DNA of 64,000 nt, taken from the NCBI GenBank assembly GCA_013397115.1, contig VWZW01007689.1, forward strand, positions 675,462-739,461, read 5' to 3'. The notes beneath the pieces are model-generated. The model ran no database searches. It was given only the letters and a program-made list of their open reading frames with translations, and was not told the origin of the DNA. A program made the position numbers and the translations under genes. Position 1 is the first letter of the stretch; each line of letters begins with the position of its first letter. This stretch comes from Edolisoma coerulescens. Taxonomy: Eukaryota; Chordata; Aves; Passeriformes; Campephagidae. Positions 49,996 to 62,929 of the stretch are shown here, one piece after another.

Positions 49996-51488
49996 ATTTG
50001 CTATCCCTCAAAACAAGGGAATTGTCAGGTTTTCCCAATGAAATTGTTGCTTGTGTTGAGAACTGGGACCTTTTGGTCTCTGGCTGTGCCCTTGCCTGCC
50101 TTTTCCCTGCTCCATGGTCCAGCCTGGTGCCCCTGCCCCATTTTGGGGCACTCAGGAGAGGTTTTCTTGGGTGATGAAGGTGATGTTGGTTTTGTCCCAT
50201 GGGTGAATGGCAGCAAGGGAGGTCATGGGGACACAGGACCCTGTTCCCTGTGCCTTTGGCTGTATCCATCCCATCCCAGTGTGCTGCAGCTCCATGCCCA
50301 GCTGCCTGGGTACCTGGGGCAGGGTGAGCACACCAGGCATTGGCAGGGGCTGCAGAAAAGCCTTTTTTTCTTGCTTTTAAGGATGGCTTAATTTTTTATT
50401 TTTTTTCCAATCTGCTGGTCTGTGCACTTTCCTGTGGTTGGGAATCATCTTCTTTCCAGCCTCTGTGCTGACCTCTCTCCTCCCCACCACTCCAGCATCT
50501 CATTCCAGCTTACCTGACCTACAAGTGATCTTTTTTAAAAGATTTTTTCCTCTAAAACAGGAGGGGAAAAAGAGGTAAAAGCAAAGTGCTTGCCCTGCCC
50601 CTCTCTCCTTCCACCTGCCCTTGGATTTGGTTTAGCAGGGCACGGGATGGGGCCAGCAGCATCCCAGAGTGGGTGGGGTGGAACAAGGGCTGGGGACAAA
50701 AGATAAATACTTGAGCTTAAAAACCATCAGTACTTCCTCAAGTGGGGACCAGGTCGAGGTCAACCAGTTTGTTCCCAAACCTTTCCAAACCTGTGGATGA
50801 ACAGCTGATGCACTCGGGGGTCTCTGCCTGGCAGCTGGGTAGAAGGGAGCGTCTGCGGCTGATGCTTGTGCTGATGTGTTTTTCCAGGGACGATGTTTCC
50901 CTGGGGTTGGAATTGGGATTCCGAGCTTTCCTCCTGCCCAGCATCCCACGGCTGGGCAGCGGCAGCAGTGGGGCTGTGGATCTCCTCCTCCCCGGGCAGG
51001 GCTGTGCCTCTGCTCCCTGGGGCTTGGGCGCCTGTGCCACACCGCCCCACTAACCATCCCAAAAGCTGCTTTTAGACCCAAATCAGAGCAGCCAGGGCAC
51101 TTTCCACCCTGAACGGCAGCAAAGATGTCCAGGGAGTGTTTTAATTCAGGCTTAGCTGAGCCACAAACCTCTGACCGCTCAAAACGGGCCTTCTTCTCTT
51201 TTTTTTTCCCCTTTTGTTTTTGTGTTTTGGCACAATATCAAGTTTCCTGCCCCTCTCCCATCCTGCATCAGCCCAAGCCGCTCTCCCTGCTCGGGCCGTG
51301 CTGGGAAGTGGCAGCTCTCCCAGCTCCTGCCGAATCCTGGCAGTGGCAGGGAGGGAGGGAGGGATGCTCCCCTTTGTTGGAGGCGCTTTGCCTTTGCCTG
51401 GCAGCGATCTCCCGGCTTCCACCACTGGGTGGAACAGGCAGCCCAGTTTTACCACGGCCACTCTGTGGAGGAGAAACAGTGGAATCAC

Positions 51489-51534
51489 AAAAAAAAAAAA
51501 AAAAAAAAAAGAAGAGAGAAAAAGAAAAAAAGTG
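51489..51534. repeat. A22 run followed by purine tract
   Basis: Twenty-two A residues (51489-51510) followed by GAAGAGAGAAAAAGAAAAAA. No retroposed gene was recognised upstream, so it is treated as simple sequence. Confidence 0.95.
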
Positions 51535-52834
51535 TGATTTTTCCTAAATGATGCCTTAGTGAAGGCATCCATTAACCTCTATAGTAATTTTGCAAGGAAA
51601 ATGTCCAGGAAAACCTTGTTAACTTTTTTTTCTAATGAGTGTGATGGGTTTTAATGAAAGTCTTAATTAGACATTATTAGCCCAAATGTGCCTCTGGTGG
51701 ATTCAGGCCCTTTTCCTTCCCCCAGCGCAGGGATGGGGAGGGTCCCTGAGTCCCGGCTGCTGCTGGGGAGGAGGCTTGGACACCACAGCCACCACTCCCT
51801 GTCCCATCCCAAATCATCCCTGTGATCCCGACCCGTCCAAAGGAGAAAAAGGGGACAAATGCAGAAAATATCCCAGGCAAGGTGTGAGTGGGGGCCAGGT
51901 GGGCATTGCAGGGTTGGGATTCCCGAGCTGGATCGTCACAGCAGTGACCTCAGAGGGATTAGGGAATGGCCCACAAGCTTCCATGGATGGCTTTATTTTC
52001 CTGCTTGTCAATTTTTTCCTCCTTAAATTGTTCCATGGGCCGTGTATGTATTTCCCCTCCCTGCCATGAGAACTTCTGAGTGTCAATAACATTGATTCCA
52101 GCCTTAAAACAGGAAGAAAAAGCCTGCTTTGATTTTCCCACCAAGCCAAGGGTCTTTTCTTGTGACTTTTTGCAAATGGAGGCATAAAACCGCTTCCAAA
52201 CCCTTGTTCTGCTAATGATCCATTTAGGAAACTTTCTGTGGCAGCTGAAGAGCCTGGGGAAATTAAGTTTTTGGGGAATTTTGGGGTGCAGAGCTCCATG
52301 TGCGCGTATCCACCAGCATCCCTGCGGCAGTGGGCTGTGACACCCACCCATCTTTCCCGACTTTCTCCGCTCGCCCAGCCCAGGAGACCTGGCTCTGAGC
52401 CCGCTGCCAGCACGTCGGAGGCCTTTGCTGTCCAGCAGGAGCAGGGATTGTTCTCCCGGACAATGGGAGAGCCGCGAGGAAGCGCCAGATCCGGCCCATG
52501 TCCGGCACCCACATTGTTTCACCCTTGTTTGCAAACAGCCAGCACCTGGCAAACCCAGTGACTCAGCCAGGGCCTTTTAAAGCCTTTCTATAACTTTTTC
52601 CTTTTTGGTTTTTTGTTGGGTTGTTGGGGATTTTTTTTGCAGTCACGAGAGAACTCCTTTGGGAATGGCTCTTCTTGCTGCGGTTTGCTTGCCAAGGGGC
52701 GGGAATCTCACCCGCGTTTGGGGCTGTGCTGCACCCTACAGCCCGTGGCACGCTCCAGGAGCCAGAGTCTCTCCCGGTAGGATAACAGGAATAATTTAAA
52801 ACAGAAAAAAAGGAGTTTTTTACCCTTGCTAGGG

Positions 52835-53240
52835 AAGGGGCTGGAGCACCAGGAGCGGCTGAGGGAGCTGGGAAAGGGGCTCAGCCTGGAGAAAAGGAGG
52901 CTCAGGGGGGACCTTGTGGCTCTGCACAACTCCCTGACAGGAGGGGGCAGCCGGGGGGGTCGGGCTTTGCTCCCAGGGAAGAGGGACAGGAGGAGAGGGA
53001 ACGGCCTCAAGAGGTTTAGATTGGAAATTAGGGAAAATTTCTCCACCAAAAGGGCTGTCAAGCCCTGAAACAGGCTGCTCAGGGAAGTGAAGGAATCACC
53101 ATCCCTGGAAGTGTTTGAAAGCTGTGCAGATGTGGCACCTGGGGACGTGGGTCAGTGGTGGCCTTGACAATGCTGGGTTCGTGTTTGGAGTCAATGACCT
53201 TGGAAGGCTTTTCCAACCTAATGATTCTGTGATTCTATGA
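52835..53240 (+). mobile_element. CR1 LINE with intact octamer tail
   Basis: Sense CR1 from GGGAAGGGGCTGGAGCACC through GAGAAAAGGAGGCTCAGGGG and CTCCCTGACAGGAGGGGGCA to TTCCAACCTAATGATTCTGT and GATTCTATG. The tail retains two ATTCTRTG octamers, typical of CR1 target-primed insertion. It matches the reverse complement of 42341-42780. Confidence 0.96.
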
Positions 53241-55404
53241 CAATAATAAAATGGATTTTTTCCCTCAAGCCATGAGATAACTCATGACCACTCCCCTGTG
53301 CGAGGCAGCATTGGGAAGCCAAGTTGGGCTTTGCAGGTCTCCTGCAACCCCTGCTTGGGGAAACAGCCCTTCACAGATGATGTTTTAGTAATTGAGAGAC
53401 CCAGAGTGGTGAGAAAGCCACGGACCAGGTGGAAGGACTTGCCCTGCTTCCCCTGGCTGTCTAAGGAGGTTTGTGTGGGTTGGATGTGCCAGCTGGGACC
53501 CTGCTGAGGAAGGATGGAGCCCGCTAGGATGAGGGAAAAGCAATCAGTGCAGATACTGAGGTTTTAATTTGCTCCCCTCCCCGAGCCCCGCCGTGCGCTC
53601 GGACGGTGACAAATGGAGCGGTGCCGTGGGTGTCAGCCCCGAGTGTGTCACAAGTGCTCGTTTGTCTCGGCGGCTGCCTCGGGTCGCAGAGGATGCGTGC
53701 AGAGAGGAGCGGGGCGGTTAAATCAAAGCGTCGCTCGCGCTCTCGAACAGGCCTCTGGAGGAGCCATGGGAAAACCCATCCGTCTTCAGCCACTCACGGC
53801 CAGGGAACCATCCGTGCCCTGGCTGTGGGAGCATCAAACCACAGTCGTGGCCACCCTAAATTATGTTCTGCACCCACCCCACTGGAGAGCTGCTGTTCTC
53901 CCACCCTAGGCTCCAGCAGCATGTCATGAATGGCCTGGAGGGAGCTGCATCACTTAGTTTTTGTGTTCAGCCCAGGACTCACCTGCTTGTGTCACATTTA
54001 TTGTGTGGAATGGATTTGAGGCAGGAGGGCTGTGGGCTGGGGTAGGAGCTGGTCACTTTGGTGCTCTCAGTGTGGCTGCATCCTGCCTGAGCATGGCGGG
54101 GCTCCTGGCAGCATCCCTGTGAGCAATTCCTGGGATAACGCTGTCCTTGTCTTGTCTCATCCCTTCCCTCCCTGGGGCCTCTCTGGGATGATGCTCTGTC
54201 AGAGCTCTGCCGTCTCCTTGCTGTTCTGGGGGAGACTTGTGGAGCCTGGGGCACAGGACTGTGTGCCAAGCTGGAGGTGGAGAGCTCCAGCCTCAGGCCT
54301 GGTCTCTGGACTTCGCTGCCTGAAACTTGTCTGTAAAAGCAGGGGCATCCTGGAAAATGATATGCAGGGGGGAATTATGAATTGAATTTCCATCCTGGCT
54401 CAAGCAGCTTTGCTGGGTCTGCAGCCCAGAGAGGAAATTGCGCTTGAGGAGAGACACGATATTGACTTAGACTTTTATTTTTTATTTTGTACTTTATTAT
54501 AGTCCATATTGCATTCAGGCTGAACAGATCTGCCCTGGACGTAGCTTTGGTATGGGTTGGTGCACACCGGCATGTGTCCCGTCTGCGGTGCAGAGGGACC
54601 TGGTCACACTCCTCACGAGCAGGGATTGTTTTGATGGTTATGGGTTTTGCTCTGTTGCAAAAAAGGGAATTTGAAATGGTTCTGAGTATGGCAGAAAGGT
54701 TCTCTGGCTGTCTGGGTGTTTCCAGGGACTGTCATTCTCTGGCTAAACCCAAATCTCCCGGTTCTGCCATGGGCAGTGTTTCAGCACACCAGGCAGTGCT
54801 GGAGGAGGGTGACAGGAGAGACCTCCTGCTCCACCTCGGATCTGCTCCTGAGCTCTTAATCATGTGTTATTATTGAAGACAACTTATTCTTAGAGAGCCC
54901 AAGGTGCAAATTATGTTTTACAGCTAAGAAAAGCTTCCAGAGCTGTCTACATACAGTAAATCCCTGCAATCTCGGGTGCCTTTGACTTAGGCGTAGCAGA
55001 TGTTGAGGATAGAGGAGACCACTTGTGCTGCTTTGTGCCTGCTTGTTGCTATTGCCAGCATAGACACAGGTGGAAATTTAGGCAGGGAGAAGCTGTCTGG
55101 GCTCAGAGGTGGGGTCAGTGAGTGTTCTCCCACCCTGCAGCTCTGGGCATCTGTCCTGTCCCCGGTGGTGGCACCAACACAGACAGTGCCAGTGTTCACA
55201 CTGCTTGCAGGAGGTCCTTTCCTGTCCAGGAGCTCCAGAGCAGGTTGCCTGCCCTCCCCACTGTGGTGTAGGGGTGAGCCAGTGTGGGAATCATGGCAGC
55301 ATGGAATGGTTTGGCTGGAATGGCTTTTCAAAGGTGTCACCCTTGTTGGTGCCGTGTGTCCTCTCTCTTCTCTGCAGCTGGGTAGGAAGGCGCCTTTCCT
55401 CCCA

Positions 55405-55500
55405 GGAATAGTAATTATGGCTTGTTCTGCTATAAATATTCATAGGGAAGCTCTCTTAATTGCTTTTCTAATTAATTCCATGCATGGCACTCTTGGGGTG
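55405..55500. promoter_or_regulatory. Candidate intronic element (hypothesis)
   Basis: Short AT-rich stretch with AATAGTAATTATGGC, ATAAATATTCATAGG and TTTTCTAATTAATTCC, flanked by GC-rich DNA. The homeodomain-type cores suggest a regulatory role but nothing more. Confidence 0.22.
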
Positions 55501-56502
55501 GATGAGGAATGTGCCTTGGTTGGGACGTCCTCCCATGTCAATCCATCCTCCCGTGGCAAATCCATTCCTGGGCACAGTCCTTAAGCAGTCAGCCAAACCA
55601 CAGTCCCCCAGGGCTCACCTCCAGCAGGATGGCAGTGTCCTGCTCCATGGTGGGACATCTCAGCACCCCAGTGTGACCCAGGGCATGATGTCCCTGCTGT
55701 GGCAGGGACACAGGGAAGCTGTGTGTGCCCACGTCCCCGCCCGTGCTGGCAGCGCCAGCCTGGCCCTGCGGCTGAAACTCTCTCCGGCCCCATCCTGGGG
55801 TGGCTCTTCCTTCGCCGTGTCAGCACTAACGAGGAACCACTTCAGACGTAATTAATGAGCACTTGATGTTCTCTGGATCGAGGGGACACTGCATGGCATG
55901 AGCTGGAGAAGGAGGAAGAGGTGCTTAATTAGTTCCTGTTAGTGACGGGAGATGTTTGCTTCCCAGCCAGGAGGGGACTGTGCTTTGGGGAGCCCAGCGG
56001 CGGTGCCACCCCAATTTCCTAGTCAGAAGAGGGGCTGGAATTACGGAGCGACATCGGTGGTTCCCAAAAATCCCTGGTTGCAAAGGAAAAATGCATCTTT
56101 TTCAGGGGGCTTCTAACCACAGCCCCTGCCAGCAGCTCTGTACCTGGGGGAAGAGCTTCTCACGGAGATCCTCCAGGAATTTTCGTGCCGGTTCATTTCC
56201 CTGTTGATGAGGTGGCTCGATAGCTCACGCAGGCATTGAGGGGTGAACACCATGCGCTGGGTTAGGTGGCACATGGAAGTGTGGGCTCTTTCAGTCTGTG
56301 TCCACTGACTCTGGAGTTTCACGTTGCTGCAGTTCGTGAGGGAAAAAAATATTTCTCCATGGAGCCTGATGCCTGGAGTGGGGGTAGAGCATCTCTGGGG
56401 GTTGTGTTTTTGGGACATAAGTCCTGGCCTGAATCTCAGTCCCGCAGGTTTTTACTCCAAACTCAGCATGAGGTTCATTGTGGGTGACAGATGGTGGTGA
56501 GC

Positions 56503-56690
56503 CCCTGGCCTTGGACACTTCCAGGGATCCAGGGGCAGCCACAGCATCTCTGGGCACCCTGTGCCAGGGCCTCACCACCCAAGAATTTCTTCCCAATATC
56601 CAACCTGAATGTCCTGTCTGTCCATGGGAAGCCCTTCCCCTTGTTCTGTCACTCTGGGCCCTGGGAGCCCCTTTAGGCACTGGAAGCTCC
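56503..56690 (-). mobile_element. CR1 LINE internal fragment
   Basis: Reverse-oriented CR1 lacking its tail: GGCCTTGGACACTTCCAGGG, ATCCAGGGGCAGCCACAGC, CCCAATATCCAACCTGAATG and CCCCTTTAGGCACTGGAAGC. It is about 190 bases and belongs with the 32602 and 39592 copies. Confidence 0.92.
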
Positions 56691-58043
56691 TGCTTGCCGG
56701 GATAGTGGCCCTGGCAGAGGGAAGAGCCTGTGCCAGGCTGCAGCTGCTAAATCTGTTTTTAAAGACTATAAGGAGGTTAAATAGCATCAAATCCTTGATG
56801 AGAACTTCATCCCCCTTTCATTTGTTGACTCAGACTAATGAGCTGGGGCAGTGAGGATGGTGAGGAGCAGCCTGTGCCTGGTGCTGCCGTGGCCACGTGT
56901 CTGCTGCTCGCTCTGCTGTGAGCCTCCCTGTGCATGTGTAGGAATTGTCTGCAGTTTGACCAATTTATTCCGTTTGATCACTCAAAGTGGCTGGTTTATG
57001 GCAAGGAAGTGGAGCTGTGGTGAGGGAGCTGTGGTGTGGGACCGGGCAGTGAGCCTGGAGCCAAGTGGAAACTAAAACAGAGCACAACCTGAGTGGGAGA
57101 ACAGTGATTTGGAGAAGTGACCATGACAAGTGTTGGGTTTTTCCCCCCGCTGGCTGTTTTGGAGAGCAAAGCGAGTTCCCTGCTCTGTGGCAAGCTGGCA
57201 GCCCCGTGGCACCGTCTGCCCAGGGCGTGCTTGCTCTTCTCTTTGCATCCATCTGGGACAGATTTTCTCTTCAGACCTTCAAAATCCCCCCAACCATGAA
57301 AAACAGAGAGAGTGAAGCCCAGAGTGGTGATTAAATGGGTGAGCACGGACCTGTTGGGAAGCTGCAGGCAGTGAGCAGCCAGGCACGTGGGAGCCTGAAC
57401 CGGCTGCTTCCATGCCCTGCTCGAGGCTCAAACTCCTTGCTTAGGGCCGTGATGTCACCTAAACAGTTGGTGTTGAAGCTCCTTTGCATCCAGAGACCCT
57501 TAGTTTTTCCAAGCAAGGCTTTCTGGAGGAAAACTGCTTCTGGGTGAGCAGCGACTGCATTTTGCTTCCAGGGAAGCATGCGGGGCTTACTCTGGTGAGC
57601 ATTTCAGTCTGTGAGCACCTTGCTCCATCAACCAGGTATTTGCTCCCTTGGGGCGAGGGGTGGGATTTTTGGGAGAGGTGAACAGGGGTGCATCCAATCC
57701 TGTTGCCTCTAATATACCTTGCACAGCTCCCTACCCGACAAGCACCTTTGAAATCCTGCCCTGCTCCGATTCATTTCTCATCCATGAGAAGAAAAGCAGA
57801 AAAAAAAGCCCTGAGAAAGGTGAAACCACATTGAATTTTACTTCCCTCCATGAATAAACCATGGCAGGCCGGCTCTGACTTTAATTTACATGTGTCCCAA
57901 GGCGGATCTAAGCCCATTCCTCCCGAGGTGGAGGGCTGGTTTAATTAAGCGGCTGCGTCAGGCGGAGCCGGGGCCGCATTGCTCCGTGCAGCGGGAGAGA
58001 CGGAGCCCGTGCCCGCAGGATGCCAGCCCAGATGCTGGGAAGC

Positions 58044-58090
58044 TCATGTTTATCTCATGAGTTTATGTCATGAGTTTATCTCATGAGTTT
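58044..58090. repeat. 13-bp tandem repeat, about 3.6 copies
   Basis: Units of TCATGAGTTTATC/G start at 58055, 58068 and 58081, preceded by a shortened TCATGTTTATC at 58044. Each full unit contains the palindrome TCATGA. Confidence 0.9.
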
Positions 58091-60166
58091 CTGGTGGCAG
58101 CATGCTGAAAGAAAGGAACACAACGGGGCGGGTGCTGTTTGTAATTCGGATGGCCCCAAGAAGCATCTCTGGGTGATCCAAAATTTGTGCGTTCGGCTAC
58201 AAAATGGTGAAGTTTGCACCAAAATGAGGTTCTGGGACAAGGATCTGGGAACGAGGCCCTGCTGGGATGTCCTGTCCCCATGTGCTGTGGTTTCTGGCAT
58301 GGCTCAGGATCCTGTGCTGAGCTCCCTCCTCGGGAGCAGGAGGATACTTTAGGGCTGGAATGCTTGGACTTCCCTGTTCCTCCATCTGGGCCGCGCTCCT
58401 CTCCCTGTGCTGAGGACTGGATGCTGGGATCTGGTGGCTGACGGGGTGTTTTAGGGCCGAGTCTCCTTTCTTGGCATGGTCAGGAAGGCGGGATGCGTGT
58501 GGTGGGTACCCTCCCAGCCCTCCTGGCTTGGCATTGCTCCCCGTGGGGAAAGCTCTCCGGGGTAACGCGTGGCTGCCTGGCGGAGGGCGGCATGGCAGAG
58601 CACCCCCGGCACTGCTGGCTGCCCCCTGGGCTCGCCGTGGCCGTGCCAGGCTGAGGCGTTCCTGGAGAAACACTTGGCTTAATATAGAAGGGAATCAGAT
58701 CATTAAAAAGGAGGAGTGGGGGCAAAATCCTCACAAAACAACCTGGCAGCCCCTCCCCAACAGAGGGGCAGGGGGGAAGGGGTGACAGGAGAGCACCACG
58801 TGGGGCTGCGATGAAACCTCCGGCACCACGCGCCTGCTCCCTGCTTGGGTGAGTGCAGGGAGGATGAGGAGGGAGATGAAAGCAGGGTGGGAAGGCAGCG
58901 CCCTCGTCACCCTTTGAAGGTGGGAGATGACAGCCCCCGCCTGTGGGTGACAGCCTGCCCAGTTCTGCTGCTTTTCCCCTCAGCCTGCAGCCTGGGTCGT
59001 CGTCATATCAGAGGCATTGAAGCCCAAATGCCTGGGCTGCGTGGCAGCCTGGGGTCTGTGTGTGTCCCCAGGGAACGCGGTGGCACCAGTGCCCCTGGCA
59101 CTGCCCCGGAGGGCAAGCGGGAGCCCTGGGAAGCCGTGCCAAGTGCCTGCCCCTGTAGGCACAGCATCCTCTCAATGCCACTTTCCTGTAGCACACAATT
59201 TCGTGTGGGTGTTTATTTGCCTGGATGGTGTCTCTCAGCTGAAGGTGTCTGGGAGGGTGTCCTAGCTGGCACCTCAGCTGCTCAGGGTGGCAGCAGGATG
59301 GCAAGGAGAGCGTTTTAAAACACCCATCGCTGGGGCTAACTGGTTTGAAGGCTGAAAAACTGATGGGTTTTTTTCTTATTTGATTTTTTAATGTATTTAA
59401 AGATAGATTCTGTGTTGACGGTGTGTACAAAACACACAGGGGTTTTCTAGCAAGCACGTCCTCTCTTTTTTGGGGGGGTTTCACCAAAAAATTGCAAACC
59501 TCTTGCAGGAGGTGTTGGGTTGAGGAACCAGTATTTTTTCTTGAGGATAAATTATTGTTTGCAGAAAGGGGGGGCCTTGAATCTTTTTCTGGCAGGCTGC
59601 AAATGCAATGAGCCACAGTTTCTCCTTTTTTCCTGACCTGTGCTGTCCTCAAACCCTGCTGCCCATCTCCCAGGGGTGCTGGTAGGTGCTTCCACATGTC
59701 TTTTTGGAGCAAGGCTGCATCATCCAGGCTCTTTAGTGCCTTTGCACCTGGCAGTGCTCTCCACACCTCCAGCTTGCTTGAGGGCATCATCTGGTTCAGC
59801 TCTGCTGCTTCTAACGCAGCTTTTCTTCACCTGCTGTGCCAGAGTGCCACAGGTGTGCTTAAAGACCCTGGGATTGTCCTGGAAAGGCGCTGGACCCAAA
59901 AGGGAACCCAAAACAAGCGTGAATTTGGGGATACCTGGAAAATGGGGTTAGCTTTGCCACAGCAGGGACAGAGGGGCATGGGAAGGATGAGGCACTGCCC
60001 ACTTGGCTTGCTGGGTGCTGGCGAGGGTTGGGGCAGGTCAGTACTCTCTGAATCACTGCTGAATCTGTAATTCCTTGGAGAAGCTCCTATTTTAAAATCC
60101 GAGAAGGAAAAATGCCACTCTGCATCGCCAGGGAGCTTTAGAGCAAGTTAATGTAGAGGCAATGTC

Positions 60167-60206
60167 TCCTTTTTTTCTTCCTTTCTTCTTTTCTTTCTCT
60201 CTTTTG
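60167..60206. repeat. Pyrimidine tract
   Basis: T/C-only run of about 40 bases (TTTTCTTCCTTTCTTC type). It has no associated exon. Confidence 0.8.
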
Positions 60207-60543
60207 ACTTAAGCTTCCCTGAGAGAGTAATTAACAAGTGCAGGTTCCAGGTGCTAACTGAGAGGATTTAGTTTGAGAGTGAAACGCTTGGATGCCCCCA
60301 TGCTTGAATATCCCCCCGCTTGCACCCTTCCCCCAGAGGCTGTGACAGTGGCTTGACTCGGGCAGGAGCAGGGATGGATGAGCTGGGAGGTCCTGCTTGT
60401 CTCCAGCTCATCCTAGGACTCCTGGCACCTGGAATGCAATGATGCAGGGTACAGGAGGGTGTTAAGCAGTAAAAAGCCCTTGCAGTGCTGCTGTGTGCCA
60501 TGAGTACTTCTGTAATCCATCTTGCTGCTGGGCACTGCCCAGG

Positions 60544-60705
60544 CTCCCCAGGGAATGGCCACGGCCCCGAGGCTGCCAGAGCTCCAGGAGCGTTTGGACA
60601 GCGCTGCCAGGGATGCCCAGGGTGGGATTGTTGGGGTGTGTGTGCAGGGCCTGGAGCTGGATTGATGGTTCTTGGGGGTGGCTTCCAACTCAGGAGATTT
60701 TGTGG
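60544..60705 (+). mobile_element. CR1-type LINE 3' end
   Basis: Sense wording of a CR1 subfamily 3' end: GCTCCAGGAGCGTTTGGACA, GGGTGGGATTGTTGGGGTGT, GGCCTGGAGCTGGATTGATG, then GGCTTCCAACTCAGGAGATT. It leads directly into the octamer array that follows. Confidence 0.8.
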
Positions 60706-60968
60706 TTCTGTGATTCCATGGTTTTGGCATTCTCAGATTCTGTGGTTCTGTGATTATGTGATCCCATGGTTCTGTGATTCTCAGATTATGTGATTCCATG
60801 ATTCTCTGGTTCTGTGATTTCCGTGACTCTCAGATTCTGAGGTTCTCTGGTTCTGTGATTCTCAGATTCCGAAGTTCTGTGGTTCTGCAATTCCCAGATT
60901 CTGAGGTTCTGTGGTTCCCAGATTCCGAAGTTCTGTGGTTCTGCGATTCCCAGATTCTGTGGTTCCCG
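60695..60968. repeat. Expanded octamer array from a CR1 tail
   Basis: About 270 bases of degenerate 8-base units (ATTCTGTG, GTTCTGTG, ATTCCCAG, ATTCTCAG) directly continue the tail of the CR1 at 60544. Length corresponds to roughly 34 units, against the one or two octamers on other CR1 copies here. Longer words recur (GATTCCGAAGTTCTGTGG at two places), so higher-order duplication took place. Confidence 0.92.
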
Positions 60969-61989
60969 GAGCTGCAGAGGGAGGTGGCAGTGGGGACACG
61001 GCTTTGTGGTGCCTTCACTGGGTGTTTGCCTTGCGTGAGACGTGACACATCCCTCCTCTGAGCCTTTGGGGTGGGCAGGAGAGGTTCAGCTCTGGCTGGG
61101 AGTCCCCAGTTGTATCCAGCCCTGTGGCTGCATCCTTACAATCACCCCTCAGACGTGAGGGCAACTTGCAGCTATTTTTCTCCCAAACTTCCACTGATGA
61201 CACCTGGCTGCAAGAAGCCTGAGTTTCACCAGCCCCTCAATGATGTTCCCTCCCACCCCGGACATGTCAGCCCTGGAAAAGGGGTCCTGCTGGCAAACTC
61301 ACACGTGGGATGTGCAGCATTCCCGATGTGCAGGCAGGATGATGGATCCATGGGCAGCTTTGGATTGTGGGGGGGGGTTAAGTGCTGAGCATCCTCCCTG
61401 CCGAGCAGCACGGAGGAGTTCGGTGCCTCAGCATTTACAAACACACCCCTGGTGCCTAAATGTGAGGAAATGGATAGTTAAGCACATCATTAATCTTATC
61501 CAGCCCCCATAATCAACAATCAATTAATTCTCCTCCGGGCTGAAGAGATGCAGGTTGTGCATAGCCTGGGCACTGGCAGAAAGAGCCCCTTCCCAGAGGG
61601 AAAGCTGAGGCAGAGCCTCGTCCTGCCTTGTCTGACACACTATCATGGATGCAGGCCTTGCCAGCCCTGGGAAGCTCTTGGAGCAGCCCTTAAAGCAGGG
61701 CAAATGTTGCACTGGCCATCAGTGGGGTGATTTATTGCTCTCTCCTGGGCTCAAGCCCTCTGTCTGAGCCTTGCACTTGGGCTGTGGGTTTGCTGCGTGA
61801 AGGATTATGGATCCCACCGTGGCATTGCAGGACCCTGGGGGTTTGTGCTGGGTTTTCAGTGTGAGGCTCATGGTTCAGCTCCCCCAGAAAGAGGGGACAC
61901 ATGGGCAGCAGCCAGAGGGGGGGAGTGCTGCACCCACGGAAGATTTGGGGGGGAGGAGAAGGCATCCACCTCCCTGAAACTGTGGGAGG

Positions 61990-62200
61990 CTTTAGGCAAG
62001 CACAGTGTAATTACAGGAGAGAAAAGCTAATTGGTAATAATAGCAATTAAGAGCCACGTGCCTGCAGATTACAGGAATTTGTGGGTAAGCAAAGTGATAA
62101 CGGAAACCTGTGGACACTGGGTTGCAGGGTGCCATGTTCAGGTGTTTTGACAAAGCATCACTTGGATTAATTGTAATTAAACATTAACAAACCTCTTCAA
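61990..62200. promoter_or_regulatory. Candidate intronic element (hypothesis)
   Basis: AT-rich unique sequence with GTGTAATTACAGG, GCTAATTGGTAATAATAGC and TAATTGTAATTAAACATTAAC words, without repeat similarity that I can see. Confidence 0.25.
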
Positions 62201-62929
62201 CCAGCCCTCTAACATGCCCTCAAGCTTAAAGCTGAGGCTTGTTCATAGCACTGCAATCCTCTCATCATCCTCCTTCCCTCCTCCATCCTCTTCCCTTAAA
62301 ACACAGGTGGCTGTTCCCTGGTGCCACTGCCCTCCCCTTCCTGTTCCTCCAAAGAGCCTGGCGTGTTTCAGGTGTGTTCTGACACATCCTCCAGCTCCAG
62401 ATCCCACAGGTGCCCCTTGGCACATCTCATGGATGCTCACCCTTCCAGTGGGAGCACGAGGCTGCTGGGATATGGTGGGAAGGGAGAGGTGAGGAGCTGG
62501 AGATGCACTCGAAGCCTTGGTGTCCACTTGTGGTGGTGTCTCCTGGTGTGTCAGTGTAACTCTGTGCCTCCTTGTGCTGGTTTGGGAATAGGGCTGTGTG
62601 TGTGAAGGGTCTGCATCCTGCTGCCTTCTGCTGTGGAGCATCCTGAAGGTCCTCCTCAAACCCTCTGGACTGCATGGTGACCCCGTGTGTCTCACTGCCC
62701 ACCGCTTGAGGTGGTGGGTTATGGCCCTGAGTGCTTCCCTAAGATGCCACACGCATGGGATGGCCGTGGTGGGACGTGGAGGACTCGGCAGTCCTCCCGT
62801 GGTGAGGAAGAGGAAGGGCAGTGGGAGGTGGTGGCTGGTTCCTCTGGAATGCCACGTCCTCACCCAGCTGTCAGGGCCATTGCAAAGAGACAGTTTTCAT
62901 TGCAGCCAGTTGTGTGCCTCAGGCTGGGG

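Noticed and set aside
51300..51534. Poly-A run considered as the tail of a processed pseudogene
   Set aside because: No coding remnant or target duplication was recognised before the run.
60774..61061. A repetitive protein with an eight-residue period
   Set aside because: It is the octamer array read in frame (8 bases times 3 gives 24 bases, eight codons), not a gene.
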